Positions 1-6,275 of a DNA stretch of 10,745 nucleotides are shown here, piece by piece. The notes below the pieces were generated by a model. That model was not told where the DNA came from. It saw only the letters and a program-made list of their open reading frames with translations, and did not search any database. Made by a program: the position numbers and the translations under genes. Source of the DNA: an uncultured Planctomycetaceae bacterium (GTDB taxonomy: Bacteria; Planctomycetota; Planctomycetia; Pirellulales; UBA1268); NCBI GenBank assembly GCA_937926325.1, contig CALAZQ010000208.1:1-10745 (forward strand), given 5' to 3'. Within the stretch, counting starts at the first letter, position 1. Each line of letters begins with the position of its first letter.

Positions 1-815
1 CCTCGAACGAAACCGGCCTGCCGACCAAGCGATCACAGGGCGAGGTGCTGCGGGAGCGGTACGCCGAGATCACCGCCATGGATCGGGCGATTGGAACGCT
101 CCGCGACCACCTGGAAGCCACCGGCCTGAAGCAGAACACACTGCTGTTTTACTGCGGCGACAACGGCACCTCACCCGAGTCCGCGCTTGGCGAGCCTCAC
201 CGGGGCGTCAAGAACACTGTCTACGAAGGAGGCCTGCTGGTGCCGGGGCTCATCGAATGGCCGGCGGCGATTCCCCAGCCGACTGTTTCAAAGTTCCGGG
301 CCTCGACCAGCGACCTGCTCCCCACACTCTGCGGCGTGCTTGAGCTGCCGCTGCCCGACCGCCCGCTCGACGGCGTGGACATCAGCCCGGCCTGGACCGA
401 CGCTGCAGCCGAGCGGCCCACGCCTCTGTTCTTCTGGAAGCTCAACGATCGCAAGCTTGCCGACCGGATCAAAGACCCCTGGATCGAGCCGGCCTGGCAG
501 GAGGGAACGACACCGCTGGTCAAGCTTTCCGGCGGCAAACCGACCCGCAGTTTCAGGAACAACCGCTACACAAATCTCCCCGACAATTTTTCAGCCGGCA
601 GCCGGGCCATCATTGCCGGAGACATGAAGCTGGTGCTGCATGACCGCCGCGACGGCGATACAGTCGCCGAGCTTTTCAAGCTCGCAGCCGACCCGGGCGA
701 GACTGAGAATCTGCTGCCGGCCGCTGCAGCTGACGCCGCAGCCCTCAAGCAGCAACTCGCCGCCTGGCAGCGTGACGTCATGAACAGCCTGTCGGGAGCT
801 GACTACAGCGAGTGA
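1..815 (+). CDS. Sulfatase (arylsulfatase-type), C-terminal part; 5' end outside window
   Basis: This is the 3' end of a type I sulfatase gene, an enzyme that hydrolyses sulfate esters on carbohydrates or other substrates, usually after export. The reading frame is open from base 3 to the TGA at 813-815, giving about 270 visible residues, so the GTG at 45 is not the true start. Visible hallmarks are the metal-binding Asp-Asn in CGDNGT (about nt 156-173), the substrate-binding Lys in the GVKNTVYEGG block (about nt 207-236), the DLLPTLCGVLELPLP stretch that follows the catalytic core in this family, and the C-terminal ELFKLAADPGETENLLP block, the usual sulfatase end signature. The canonical EGGIRVP reads EGGLLVP here. 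The N-terminal Cys/Ser-x-Pro-x-Arg formylglycine motif lies upstream of the window, so activity and subfamily cannot be judged. The isomerase-like gene follows on the same strand. Family assignment is secure; the substrate is unknown. Confidence 0.93.
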   Translation, partial: SNETGLPTKRSQGEVLRERYAEITAMDRAIGTLRDHLEATGLKQNTLLFYCGDNGTSPESALGEPHRGVKNTVYEGGLLVPGLIEWPAAIPQPTVSKFRASTSDLLPTLCGVLELPLPDRPLDGVDISPAWTDAAAERPTPLFFWKLNDRKLADRIKDPWIEPAWQEGTTPLVKLSGGKPTRSFRNNRYTNLPDNFSAGSRAIIAGDMKLVLHDRRDGDTVAELFKLAADPGETENLLPAAAADAAALKQQLAAWQRDVMNSLSGADYSE

Positions 816-912
816 TTGAGTTCCACGTGCCCAGCCTTCTTGGGAAACAGTGCTAATGAAAACTCACCGGCGGTCTTCGATACGTTCGCAGCGACTCAAG
901 CAGGCTACTCCG

Positions 913-2019
913 ATGCGTTCCCCGCCCCCAGCCATCCCGGTCTCGCGTCGACAGTTGCTCATGGCAGCTGGGGCCGCCGCTGCTGTCAGCAGTCTGCCGC
1001 TGGCACGGGCAGCTGTTCCACGGCGGGGTATTCCCCTCGGCTTTGACAACTTTGCCGTGCGGGCCTGTGGCTGGAATGCCCGGCAGTTGGTTGACCATGC
1101 CGAGGCCATCCGCTGCGACTCGCTCTTCATCACCGACTTTGGCCCACTCGAGGGCCGTTTTGATGACGCCTCACTGGCCGACCTCCGCCGCTATGCCGCC
1201 GATCGCGGCGTTGCCCTCGAACTCGGCTCCTGGAGCATCTGCCCGACCGCCAAGCGGTTCAAGGATGATTGGGGCACGGCCGAGGAGCACCTCGCCCTCG
1301 GCATCCGGATGGCCAAGGCCCTTGGTGGCAGGGCCTTCCGCGTCATTCTCGGCAGTCGCGAAGATCGCTCCAGCGAGGGCGGCATTGCCGCCCGCATTGA
1401 CGACACCGTGGCGGTCCTCAAGAAGCTGCGTTCGCAGGCCATCGACAGTGGCATCACGATCGCCGTCGAAAACCATGCCGGTGATATGCGGTCAGAGGAG
1501 CTGGCCGGCCTTGTCGAGGCTGCCGGCACTGACTTTGTCGGCGTGAACTTTGACTCCGGCAACGCCTGCTGGGCCCTTGAAGATCCGCTCGCTGCCCTGG
1601 AACGCCTCGCCCCCTTCATCGTCACCACGAGCCTGCGAGATTCGATGGTCTGGGAGTCCGCCAACGGCGTCACCGTGCAATGGACGGCGATGGGTGAGGG
1701 CTGCGTGGACCTGCCGGCTTTCTTCAACCTCTTTGCCGAGAAGTGCCCCGGCGTGACCGTCAACATCGAGACCATCTCCGGCTTTGCCCGCGAGTTCCCG
1801 CTGTTTGATCAGACCTTCTGGCGGGAGTACCCCGATGTTCATGCCCGCGAACTGGCCCGGTTCTGGGCGCTGGCCCGCCGGGGGCGACCGCTGGAAGGCT
1901 TTTCCGTGCCGCCAGGCAGCGACCGTCAGGCGGCGGAACGCGAATATCAGCTTGCCGAACTCGACCGCAGCATCCGCTTCTGCCGCGACGAACTGGGGCT
2001 CGGCATCAAACCTAACTAG
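913..2019 (+). CDS. Tat-exported sugar phosphate isomerase/epimerase-like TIM-barrel protein
   Basis: Predicted exported protein of the xylose isomerase-like TIM-barrel superfamily (AP endonuclease 2 / sugar phosphate isomerase-epimerase type), 368 aa from this start. Residues 1-34 form a Tat signal: SRRQLLM with the twin arginines at 12-13, an Ala-rich hydrophobic stretch and an LARAA cleavage region. Barrel motifs follow: VENHAGD (Glu186, His188), VNFDSGN (Asp214), GEGCVD (262-266) and NIETIS (Glu286). These are the usual metal and catalytic positions. The strand that normally carries HxKD reads TTSLRDS (about 238-244), so the usual His is absent. Start choice: the frame is open upstream, with GTG at 850 and ATG at 856, but codons 856-912 use AT-ended triplets (AAA, ATA, ACT) unlike the gene body, and the 913 start gives a normal Tat n-region. 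No start has a convincing ribosome binding site. It probably shares a transcript with the sulfatase. The substrate is unknown. Confidence 0.85.
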   Translation: MRSPPPAIPVSRRQLLMAAGAAAAVSSLPLARAAVPRRGIPLGFDNFAVRACGWNARQLVDHAEAIRCDSLFITDFGPLEGRFDDASLADLRRYAADRGVALELGSWSICPTAKRFKDDWGTAEEHLALGIRMAKALGGRAFRVILGSREDRSSEGGIAARIDDTVAVLKKLRSQAIDSGITIAVENHAGDMRSEELAGLVEAAGTDFVGVNFDSGNACWALEDPLAALERLAPFIVTTSLRDSMVWESANGVTVQWTAMGEGCVDLPAFFNLFAEKCPGVTVNIETISGFAREFPLFDQTFWREYPDVHARELARFWALARRGRPLEGFSVPPGSDRQAAEREYQLAELDRSIRFCRDELGLGIKPN

Positions 2020-2043
2020 ATTCATGGGCGAGCCGAACGCTCT

Positions 2044-2067
2044 GGCCTGCTATCGCCCGAGCAGGCC
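2044..2067. terminator. Inverted repeat between convergent genes, possible bidirectional terminator
   Basis: A perfect 8-bp inverted repeat, GGCCTGCT (2044-2051) and AGCAGGCC (2060-2067), is separated by 8 bases. It starts 24 bases after the isomerase stop and includes the Uma2 TAG stop (2052-2050). In RNA from either strand it would fold into a strong GC-rich stem. Neither side has a T-run, so it is not a textbook intrinsic terminator; a role in stopping transcription or protecting 3' ends is inferred from its position. Confidence 0.4.
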
Positions 2068-2679
2068 GCCGACGGCGACATGGAAGCCGGGCAGAACCCG
2101 GGAACTCGCCTCTGAGGCAAGGCCGTGTTCCCCCAGCACGGCATATCCATCGGAGGAGAGGCCCAGCACGGTGACCTGCCCAGCCACGGGATCAACAATC
2201 CAATATTCAGGCACACCTGCCTCGGCATAATCGCGACGCTTGTCTTCGTAGTCACGCATGCGGCTGGCTGCGTCATCGCTCACGACTTCGACGACAAGGT
2301 CGGCAGGCTCACCATACCGCTCGCCAAATCGATCGAGATGATCTGCGGTGTAGACGACGATGTCGGGTTCCCGAAACGTGGCTTCCCGGAGCCGCATCCG
2401 GTAGGGAGCGGCCACGGCATCGCCCGCACGATTGGCCCGCAAAAACTGGAGCAGGAGAGCGAGCAGGGCATGCACGACCTGCTGATGGGTCTTGGTGGGC
2501 ATCGCGGGCACCTCGATCGAGCCATCAACCAGCTCCACCAGTTGGCCGAGAGACTCGGTGAAGGACAGATACGCTCCCTCGTTCCAGCCGCCCTGCGGAG
2601 GGAAAAGCGTCGCGATCGCCCAAGCCGGCTCGCGGCTTTCGACCGGATTACAGCGTGATGTGTCGACGGAGGCGGACAT
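2050..2679 (-). CDS. Uma2 family endonuclease (DUF820, PD-(D/E)xK fold)
   Basis: A 209-aa cytoplasmic protein of the Uma2/DUF820 family, a restriction endonuclease-like group that is common in cyanobacteria and planctomycetes and mostly uncharacterised. The family core begins near residue 25 (FPPQGGWNEGAYLSF). It continues with LVELVDGSIEVPAMPT and a His-containing helix (THQQVVHALLALLLQFL), then the conserved REPDIVVY (Asp106), LVVEVVSDD (Glu131) and DYEDKRRDYAEAGVPEYWIVDP (Lys147 within it). Asp106, Glu131 and Lys147 are the likely metal and catalytic residues. The first 24 residues precede the conserved domain. ATG at 2679 is chosen because no other Met occurs before residue 60 and a strong promoter ends just upstream; there is no Shine-Dalgarno sequence. 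It converges with the isomerase gene. Its biological role is not known, and DNA cleavage is inferred from the fold. Confidence 0.9.
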   Translation of the reverse strand: MSASVDTSRCNPVESREPAWAIATLFPPQGGWNEGAYLSFTESLGQLVELVDGSIEVPAMPTKTHQQVVHALLALLLQFLRANRAGDAVAAPYRMRLREATFREPDIVVYTADHLDRFGERYGEPADLVVEVVSDDAASRMRDYEDKRRDYAEAGVPEYWIVDPVAGQVTVLGLSSDGYAVLGEHGLASEASSRVLPGFHVAVGGLLGR

Positions 2680-2687
2680 TAAAGAAG

Positions 2688-2716
2688 AAGATACGTACGT
2701 ACAGTTCTTGTGTCAA
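2688..2716 (-). promoter_or_regulatory. Sigma-70-type promoter of the Uma2 gene, predicted leaderless
   Basis: Read on the minus strand, a perfect -35 box TTGACA (2716-2711) is followed by a 17-bp spacer and a -10 box TATCTT (2693-2688; 4 of 6 matches to TATAAT). The expected transcription start falls at about 2679-2682, on or just before the ATG at 2679. The mRNA would then be leaderless or nearly so, which fits the lack of a ribosome binding site. Box matches and spacing are read directly; the leaderless mRNA is inferred. Confidence 0.7.
2692..2701. promoter_or_regulatory. 10-bp palindrome inside the Uma2 promoter, possible operator
   Basis: TACGTACGTA is a perfect palindrome that overlaps the upstream end of the -10 box and fills part of the -35/-10 spacer of the Uma2 promoter. 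A repressor bound here would block RNA polymerase. No regulator gene is evident nearby, and a short palindrome may occur by chance, so this is only a candidate site. Confidence 0.3.
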
Positions 2717-2967
2717 GGGCACGCTTCGCCAATCGGCCAATGGTGGGCGGGAAGGTGACCTCGGTAGCAACTGCTGCGATTGTGCTCTTCACCGCAAAAG
2801 AAAAGGTGCATCAGGGGATTCTGCGCGGAGTAGGTCCGAATTTCGCTGCAGGCCGCTGCCCCGACGAATGAGGGCTGGGCATCCGCTCAATCTGAAGGGA
2901 CGCAACCGTCAGCTTCTCTGCCGAAGCTCGCGACCGGGTACAACCCCCGTCCCGACGCCCCCTCCGG
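2717..2967. other. Intergenic region between Uma2 promoter and phosphodiesterase stop
   Basis: About 250 bases without a convincing gene. It is less GC-rich in places than its surroundings. It contains a 6-bp inverted repeat, AGCTTC (2911-2916) and GAAGCT (2923-2928) with a 6-base loop, about 40 bases beyond the phosphodiesterase stop. This could form a weak stem at the 3' end of that transcript but has no T-run. A 43-codon ATG frame on the + strand (2740-2871) has no ribosome binding site and resembles nothing I recognise. No tRNA or repeat array is seen. Confidence 0.5.
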
Positions 2968-3813
2968 CTACTGACTGGTCAGGGCCGTCCGCAGAAATGC
3001 AGGCCGATTGGTCGTGATGCCGACCGCCCCCAGCCCGGCAAAGTGCTGGGCGACTCCCGGGCGATCGACAGTCCAGACATGAAACTCACCGACGCCTCCT
3101 CTCCGGAGCGTCTCGATGAAGGCCGCATCAATGACCTCTGCCCGGGCCTGCATGCCGACTCCATCGGCCCCACAGCGGCGGACCGTCTCGGCAATCGCGG
3201 CGGCGGTTGGTCGCCAGGTTCCCGACCCCTTGGACGACTCTTTGAAGGCCGTGAGCCAGTGAGCCTTCACCGCCGGCAGCCGCTCCTTGCAGGCGACAAC
3301 CGTTGCCTCATCAAAGGCAATCAGAACAACCGCCGTTGGGGCTACCGCCGACTGCTCCAGATCGCGAACCAATTGCGGGACGATTTCGGGGCCGGTCTTC
3401 AGCTCGACGTATAGCCGTTTGCCGGTCGGCACGACGGCCAGCACCTCCGCAAGCGTCGGGCAGGTTTCGCCAGCAAAGCCCTCCCCCTTCCAACGGCCGT
3501 AGTCGAGCTGACGCAATCGGGCCAGTGGCGTGTCGGCCACAGGGAGTTTGACGCCACAGGTGCGGGCGGTATCCGCGTCGTGAATACAGACCACGACACC
3601 GTCGCCACTGAGGCGAAAGTCTCCTTCAATCGCATCGGCCCCCTGTTGCCAGGCCAGACGAAATGCCGCCAGCGTATTTTCCGGGGCATCATCCGATGCC
3701 CCCCGGTGGGCAGTGATCATGGAGTCCTCAGCGGCTGCGATTCCTTGGATCGCGAACAAGGCGGTCAGGGAGATACCCCACACAAGACGAGACGGGAAGG
3801 AAAGAACGATCAT
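2968..3813 (-). CDS. Secreted glycerophosphodiester phosphodiesterase (GDPD family)
   Basis: Predicted exported phosphodiesterase that splits glycerophosphodiesters into an alcohol and glycerol 3-phosphate; 281 aa, a typical length for the family. Residues 1-28 form a signal peptide (hydrophobic VWGISLTALFAIQGIAAA, then EDS). The GDPD domain shows TAHRGASDDAPENT (His36, Arg37, Glu45), ADAIEGDF (Glu63, Asp65), the catalytic His78 in CIHD, YVELKT (Glu137, Lys139), FHVWTVD and the closing GITTNRP. The usual ELD of the metal site reads EGD, a change at the non-ligand middle position. ATG 3813 is chosen because GAGGTGG lies 8 bases upstream and the signal peptide then starts cleanly. The frame is open up to another ATG at 3879, which would add 22 residues before the signal peptide and cross the promoter. 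The gene has its own promoter. Phosphate or glycerol scavenging is a likely role; the natural substrate is not known. Confidence 0.93.
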   Translation of the reverse strand: MIVLSFPSRLVWGISLTALFAIQGIAAAEDSMITAHRGASDDAPENTLAAFRLAWQQGADAIEGDFRLSGDGVVVCIHDADTARTCGVKLPVADTPLARLRQLDYGRWKGEGFAGETCPTLAEVLAVVPTGKRLYVELKTGPEIVPQLVRDLEQSAVAPTAVVLIAFDEATVVACKERLPAVKAHWLTAFKESSKGSGTWRPTAAAIAETVRRCGADGVGMQARAEVIDAAFIETLRRGGVGEFHVWTVDRPGVAQHFAGLGAVGITTNRPAFLRTALTSQ

Positions 3814-3821
3814 TAGCGAAA

Positions 3822-3828
3822 CCACCTC
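3822..3828 (-). promoter_or_regulatory. Ribosome binding site deciding the phosphodiesterase start
   Basis: The minus strand reads GAGGTGG here, 8 bases before the ATG at 3813. It is one of the best Shine-Dalgarno matches in the window and supports this start over the ATG at 3879. Confidence 0.7.
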
Positions 3829-3840
3829 AGTAAAACCATT

Positions 3841-3849
3841 GTTATAGCA
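3841..3849 (-). promoter_or_regulatory. Extended -10 promoter of the phosphodiesterase gene
   Basis: The minus strand reads TGCTATAAC, an extended -10 element (TG-n-TATAAC, 5 of 6 matches to TATAAT). No good -35 box sits 17 bases upstream, as is common for extended -10 promoters. The start point would be near 3834, leaving a leader of about 20 bases that contains the ribosome binding site. Confidence 0.5.
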
Positions 3850-3865
3850 CTTGCTGTCACCCGCT

Positions 3866-3893
3866 GACTGCACGGACACCCCTCAGTGCAGTC
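3866..3893. terminator. Perfect 8-bp inverted repeat just after the hypF stop
   Basis: GACTGCAC (3866-3873) and GTGCAGTC (3886-3893) form a perfect inverted repeat with a 12-base loop, starting directly after the hypF TGA (3897-3895) on the minus strand. It could end or stabilise the hypF transcript, but no T-run follows. It also lies about 20 bases upstream of the phosphodiesterase -10 box, so it could instead be a regulator site for that gene. Confidence 0.4.
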
Positions 3894-3894
3894 T

Positions 3895-6258
3895 TCAAGC
3901 CGATCGAGTTCGCTCGCGGCCGAGCACTGCCTGACCGAGGGCCAGACCGCCGTCATTTGCTGGCACCTGGTGGTGCAGCAGTGGTTCGTGGCCGTTTGGC
4001 TGCAGTCGGGCGACGGCCAGCTCGACCAGCAAGGCATTCTGAAAGACACCGCCGGAGAGCCCAAGGCGGCCAGTCGCCAGACCGGCTGCACGAAGCTGGG
4101 CCGTCAGATCGAGCAGCAGGGCGGCCACAGCCTGATGAAAGTCAGCTGCCACGTCAGCCTCCGGCCGACCGGCCAGCGTGTCGGCGACAACCGCCGCCAG
4201 CAGCTGTTGCCAGCCGATCGACCAGGGCAGCCCGCGGGATTGGTCGAGCGTGAAGCAGTACCGCGTCGCGCTGCACTGCTGGCTGGCAGAAGACGCCACT
4301 GCTTCCAGCCGCAAAGCCGCCTCGGCCTCATAGCTCACTTCCTGCTTCAACCCCAGAATGGCGGCCACGGCATCAAACAGCCGGCCCATGCTGGATGTCA
4401 TCACGCAGTTGAGGGTAGCTTCGAGCTGCCGTTTAAGAACATGCCTGCCGGTCTCACCAGCAGCAGCGACGCAGGCCAGCCGCTCATCCCAACCAAGCCC
4501 GGCTTCATGAAGTAACGCCAGTGCCGTCCGCCAGGGCTTACGGACGCAGGCATCACCACCGGGCAATGGAAATGCCTCCAAGGAAGCAACCCGCGTCAGC
4601 CCCGCCGCCCCCGTCACGAACACCTCGCCCCCCCAGATCGTGCCATCGCGGCCGAAGCCCGTGCCGTCAAAGCAGGCGACAGCCACCCCCGGCTGCTCGG
4701 TCACGGTCAGGCCATGCTCGGCCAGCAACGCCGCCGCGTGGGCTTCGTGGTGCTGCACCCGCAGCAGCGGCACGCCAAGCCGCTCGGCATAGCCGGCCGC
4801 CCAGTCGGCCGAGAGATAACCCGGGTGCATGTCGGCCACGACTGCCTCCGGCCGCACGGCAAGCAGCCGCTGGAAATGCTCGACCGTCCGCTCAAGCAGG
4901 CTCAACGTCTCGACACTGCCGACATCGCCAATGTGTGGACTGAGAAAGGCTTGGTCTCCTCGCGTCAGACAGAGCGTGGCTTTCAATTCACCGCCAAGGG
5001 CCAATACGTGAGGCCCGGCCTGCGGCAGCCGCACCGGCAGCGGGGCGAAGCCGCGGCTACGGCGAATTGGGAGGACCGCTCCGGCCACGCACCGAACAAC
5101 CGAATCGTCGCACGGCATGACCAGCTCGCGGTCATGCAGCAGCAGGCCGTCAACCAGCGGCCCGAGCTTTTTAGCTGCCTGCTCGTTCTGCCAGGCGATC
5201 GGCTCTTCTGCGATGTTCCCGCTGGTCAACACCAGCGGCGGCAGGCCGGCGGCCAGCAGCTGCTGCAGCGGCAGGCAGGGCAGCATCACACCGACAAAGT
5301 CGTTGCCGGGTGCCACGGCGGCGTCCAGGAAGTTTGCCCCGGGCCGCTTTTGCAGCAGCACGATCGGCCGCTCGCGGCTTTCGAGCAGCCGCCGCTCCTG
5401 TTCAGAGACGACCGCAAACCGCTCGGCCACCGCGACTGACTCGACCAGCACCGCCAGTGGCTTGCCTGCCCGCTGCTTGCGGCGGCGAAGTTCGGCGACC
5501 GCTGGCCCGGTCGCATCACAGACCAGATGGAAGCCGCCAATGCCCTTCACCGCCATGATGCCGCCGTCGGCCAGCAGTTGGCGGGCAGCCGAGAGGGCCG
5601 CGTCGCGGGAGGCCTCTGCAACGGCCGGTGACGGCGATAAGCCAGCCTGCCCCGGCACCAGCCAGCTCTGCGGACCGCAGGCCGGACAGGCATTGGGCTG
5701 GGCATGAAACCGCCGGTCGGCCGGGTCGGCATACTCGGCTGCACAGGCCGGGCACATTGCAAAGGCCCGCATCGTGGTGGCTGTCCGGTCGTAGGGGAGC
5801 GACTCGATGATGGTGTACCGCGGGCCGCAGTCGGTACAGTTGGTGAAGGGATGCCGATACCGCCGGCCGGCCGGGTCGGCCACGTCGGCCAGACAGGCGT
5901 CACAGCTGCCAACGTCGGCCGGCACCACAGCGTCTTGCGGCCGGCCCTGCCGGCTGGCATGGATGACAAAGCCCTCGCCACCAGCCAGTGGCCGGTCAGC
6001 CGGGCCTTCAGCCACGGTCTCGAGATGATCAATCTGAGCCAGCGGCGGAGCCGCCTCGGCCAAACCAGCGGCAAACGCTGCCACCGCGGCTGCGGGACCG
6101 GCCACTTCAACCGTCACCCCGCCCGGGTCGTTTTCACACCAGCCGGCCAGTCCCAATCGGTTGGCCCGCCGCCAAAGAAAGGGCCGAAAGCCGACCCCCT
6201 GCACCACACCCCTGATCCGCAGCCGGCACCAGTAATCACCGCCAGGATCTGCGTGCAC
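3895..6258 (-). CDS. hypF: Carbamoyltransferase HypF, [NiFe]-hydrogenase maturation
   Basis: HypF uses carbamoyl phosphate and ATP to make carbamoyl-adenylate and transfers the carbamoyl group to the HypE C-terminal Cys, the first step in making the cyanide ligands of the [NiFe]-hydrogenase active site. At 787 aa it is full length, with all domains in order. The acylphosphatase domain (about 10-100) has VQGVGFRPF (Arg25) and Asn43. Two zinc fingers follow with exact spacing: C119-x2-C122-x18-C141-x2-C144 and C169-x2-C172-x18-C191-x2-C194. A YrdC-like domain (about 215-385) includes VKGIGGFHLVCDA and KPLAVLV. The Kae1-like domain (about 400-787) has DMHPGYLSADWA, VQHHEAHAAALLAEHG, FDGTGFGRDGTIWGGE, LSGGVFQNALL and PANDGGLALGQA. 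The GTG start has AAAGGTG 7 bases upstream. The gene follows the beta-helix gene by 17 bases. No hypC, hypD, hypE or hydrogenase gene is present in the window, so its partners must be elsewhere. Confidence 0.97.
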   Translation of the reverse strand: MHADPGGDYWCRLRIRGVVQGVGFRPFLWRRANRLGLAGWCENDPGGVTVEVAGPAAAVAAFAAGLAEAAPPLAQIDHLETVAEGPADRPLAGGEGFVIHASRQGRPQDAVVPADVGSCDACLADVADPAGRRYRHPFTNCTDCGPRYTIIESLPYDRTATTMRAFAMCPACAAEYADPADRRFHAQPNACPACGPQSWLVPGQAGLSPSPAVAEASRDAALSAARQLLADGGIMAVKGIGGFHLVCDATGPAVAELRRRKQRAGKPLAVLVESVAVAERFAVVSEQERRLLESRERPIVLLQKRPGANFLDAAVAPGNDFVGVMLPCLPLQQLLAAGLPPLVLTSGNIAEEPIAWQNEQAAKKLGPLVDGLLLHDRELVMPCDDSVVRCVAGAVLPIRRSRGFAPLPVRLPQAGPHVLALGGELKATLCLTRGDQAFLSPHIGDVGSVETLSLLERTVEHFQRLLAVRPEAVVADMHPGYLSADWAAGYAERLGVPLLRVQHHEAHAAALLAEHGLTVTEQPGVAVACFDGTGFGRDGTIWGGEVFVTGAAGLTRVASLEAFPLPGGDACVRKPWRTALALLHEAGLGWDERLACVAAAGETGRHVLKRQLEATLNCVMTSSMGRLFDAVAAILGLKQEVSYEAEAALRLEAVASSASQQCSATRYCFTLDQSRGLPWSIGWQQLLAAVVADTLAGRPEADVAADFHQAVAALLLDLTAQLRAAGLATGRLGLSGGVFQNALLVELAVARLQPNGHEPLLHHQVPANDGGLALGQAVLGRERTRSA

Positions 6259-6265
6259 CGGTCAA

Positions 6266-6272
6266 CACCTTT
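6266..6272 (-). promoter_or_regulatory. Ribosome binding site of hypF
   Basis: The minus strand reads AAAGGTG, 7 bases before the GTG start codon at 6258. It lies within the 17-base gap after the beta-helix stop codon (6278-6276). It supports the GTG start and independent translation initiation on a shared mRNA. Confidence 0.6.
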
Positions 6273-6275
6273 CTG

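Noticed and set aside
850..912. Upstream starts (GTG 850, ATG 856) for the isomerase-like gene
   Set aside because: Codon choice in this stretch is AT-ended, unlike the gene body, and the resulting n-region would be unusually long for a Tat signal. They cannot be fully excluded.
2740..2871. A 43-codon ATG frame on the + strand in the Uma2-phosphodiesterase gap
   Set aside because: No ribosome binding site or promoter was seen and the peptide resembles nothing I know. A frame this short is not significant without conservation.
3814..3879. A 22-codon N-terminal extension of the phosphodiesterase
   Set aside because: It would place the signal peptide internally and make the -10 box and the ribosome binding site coding; the ATG at 3813 has the better support.
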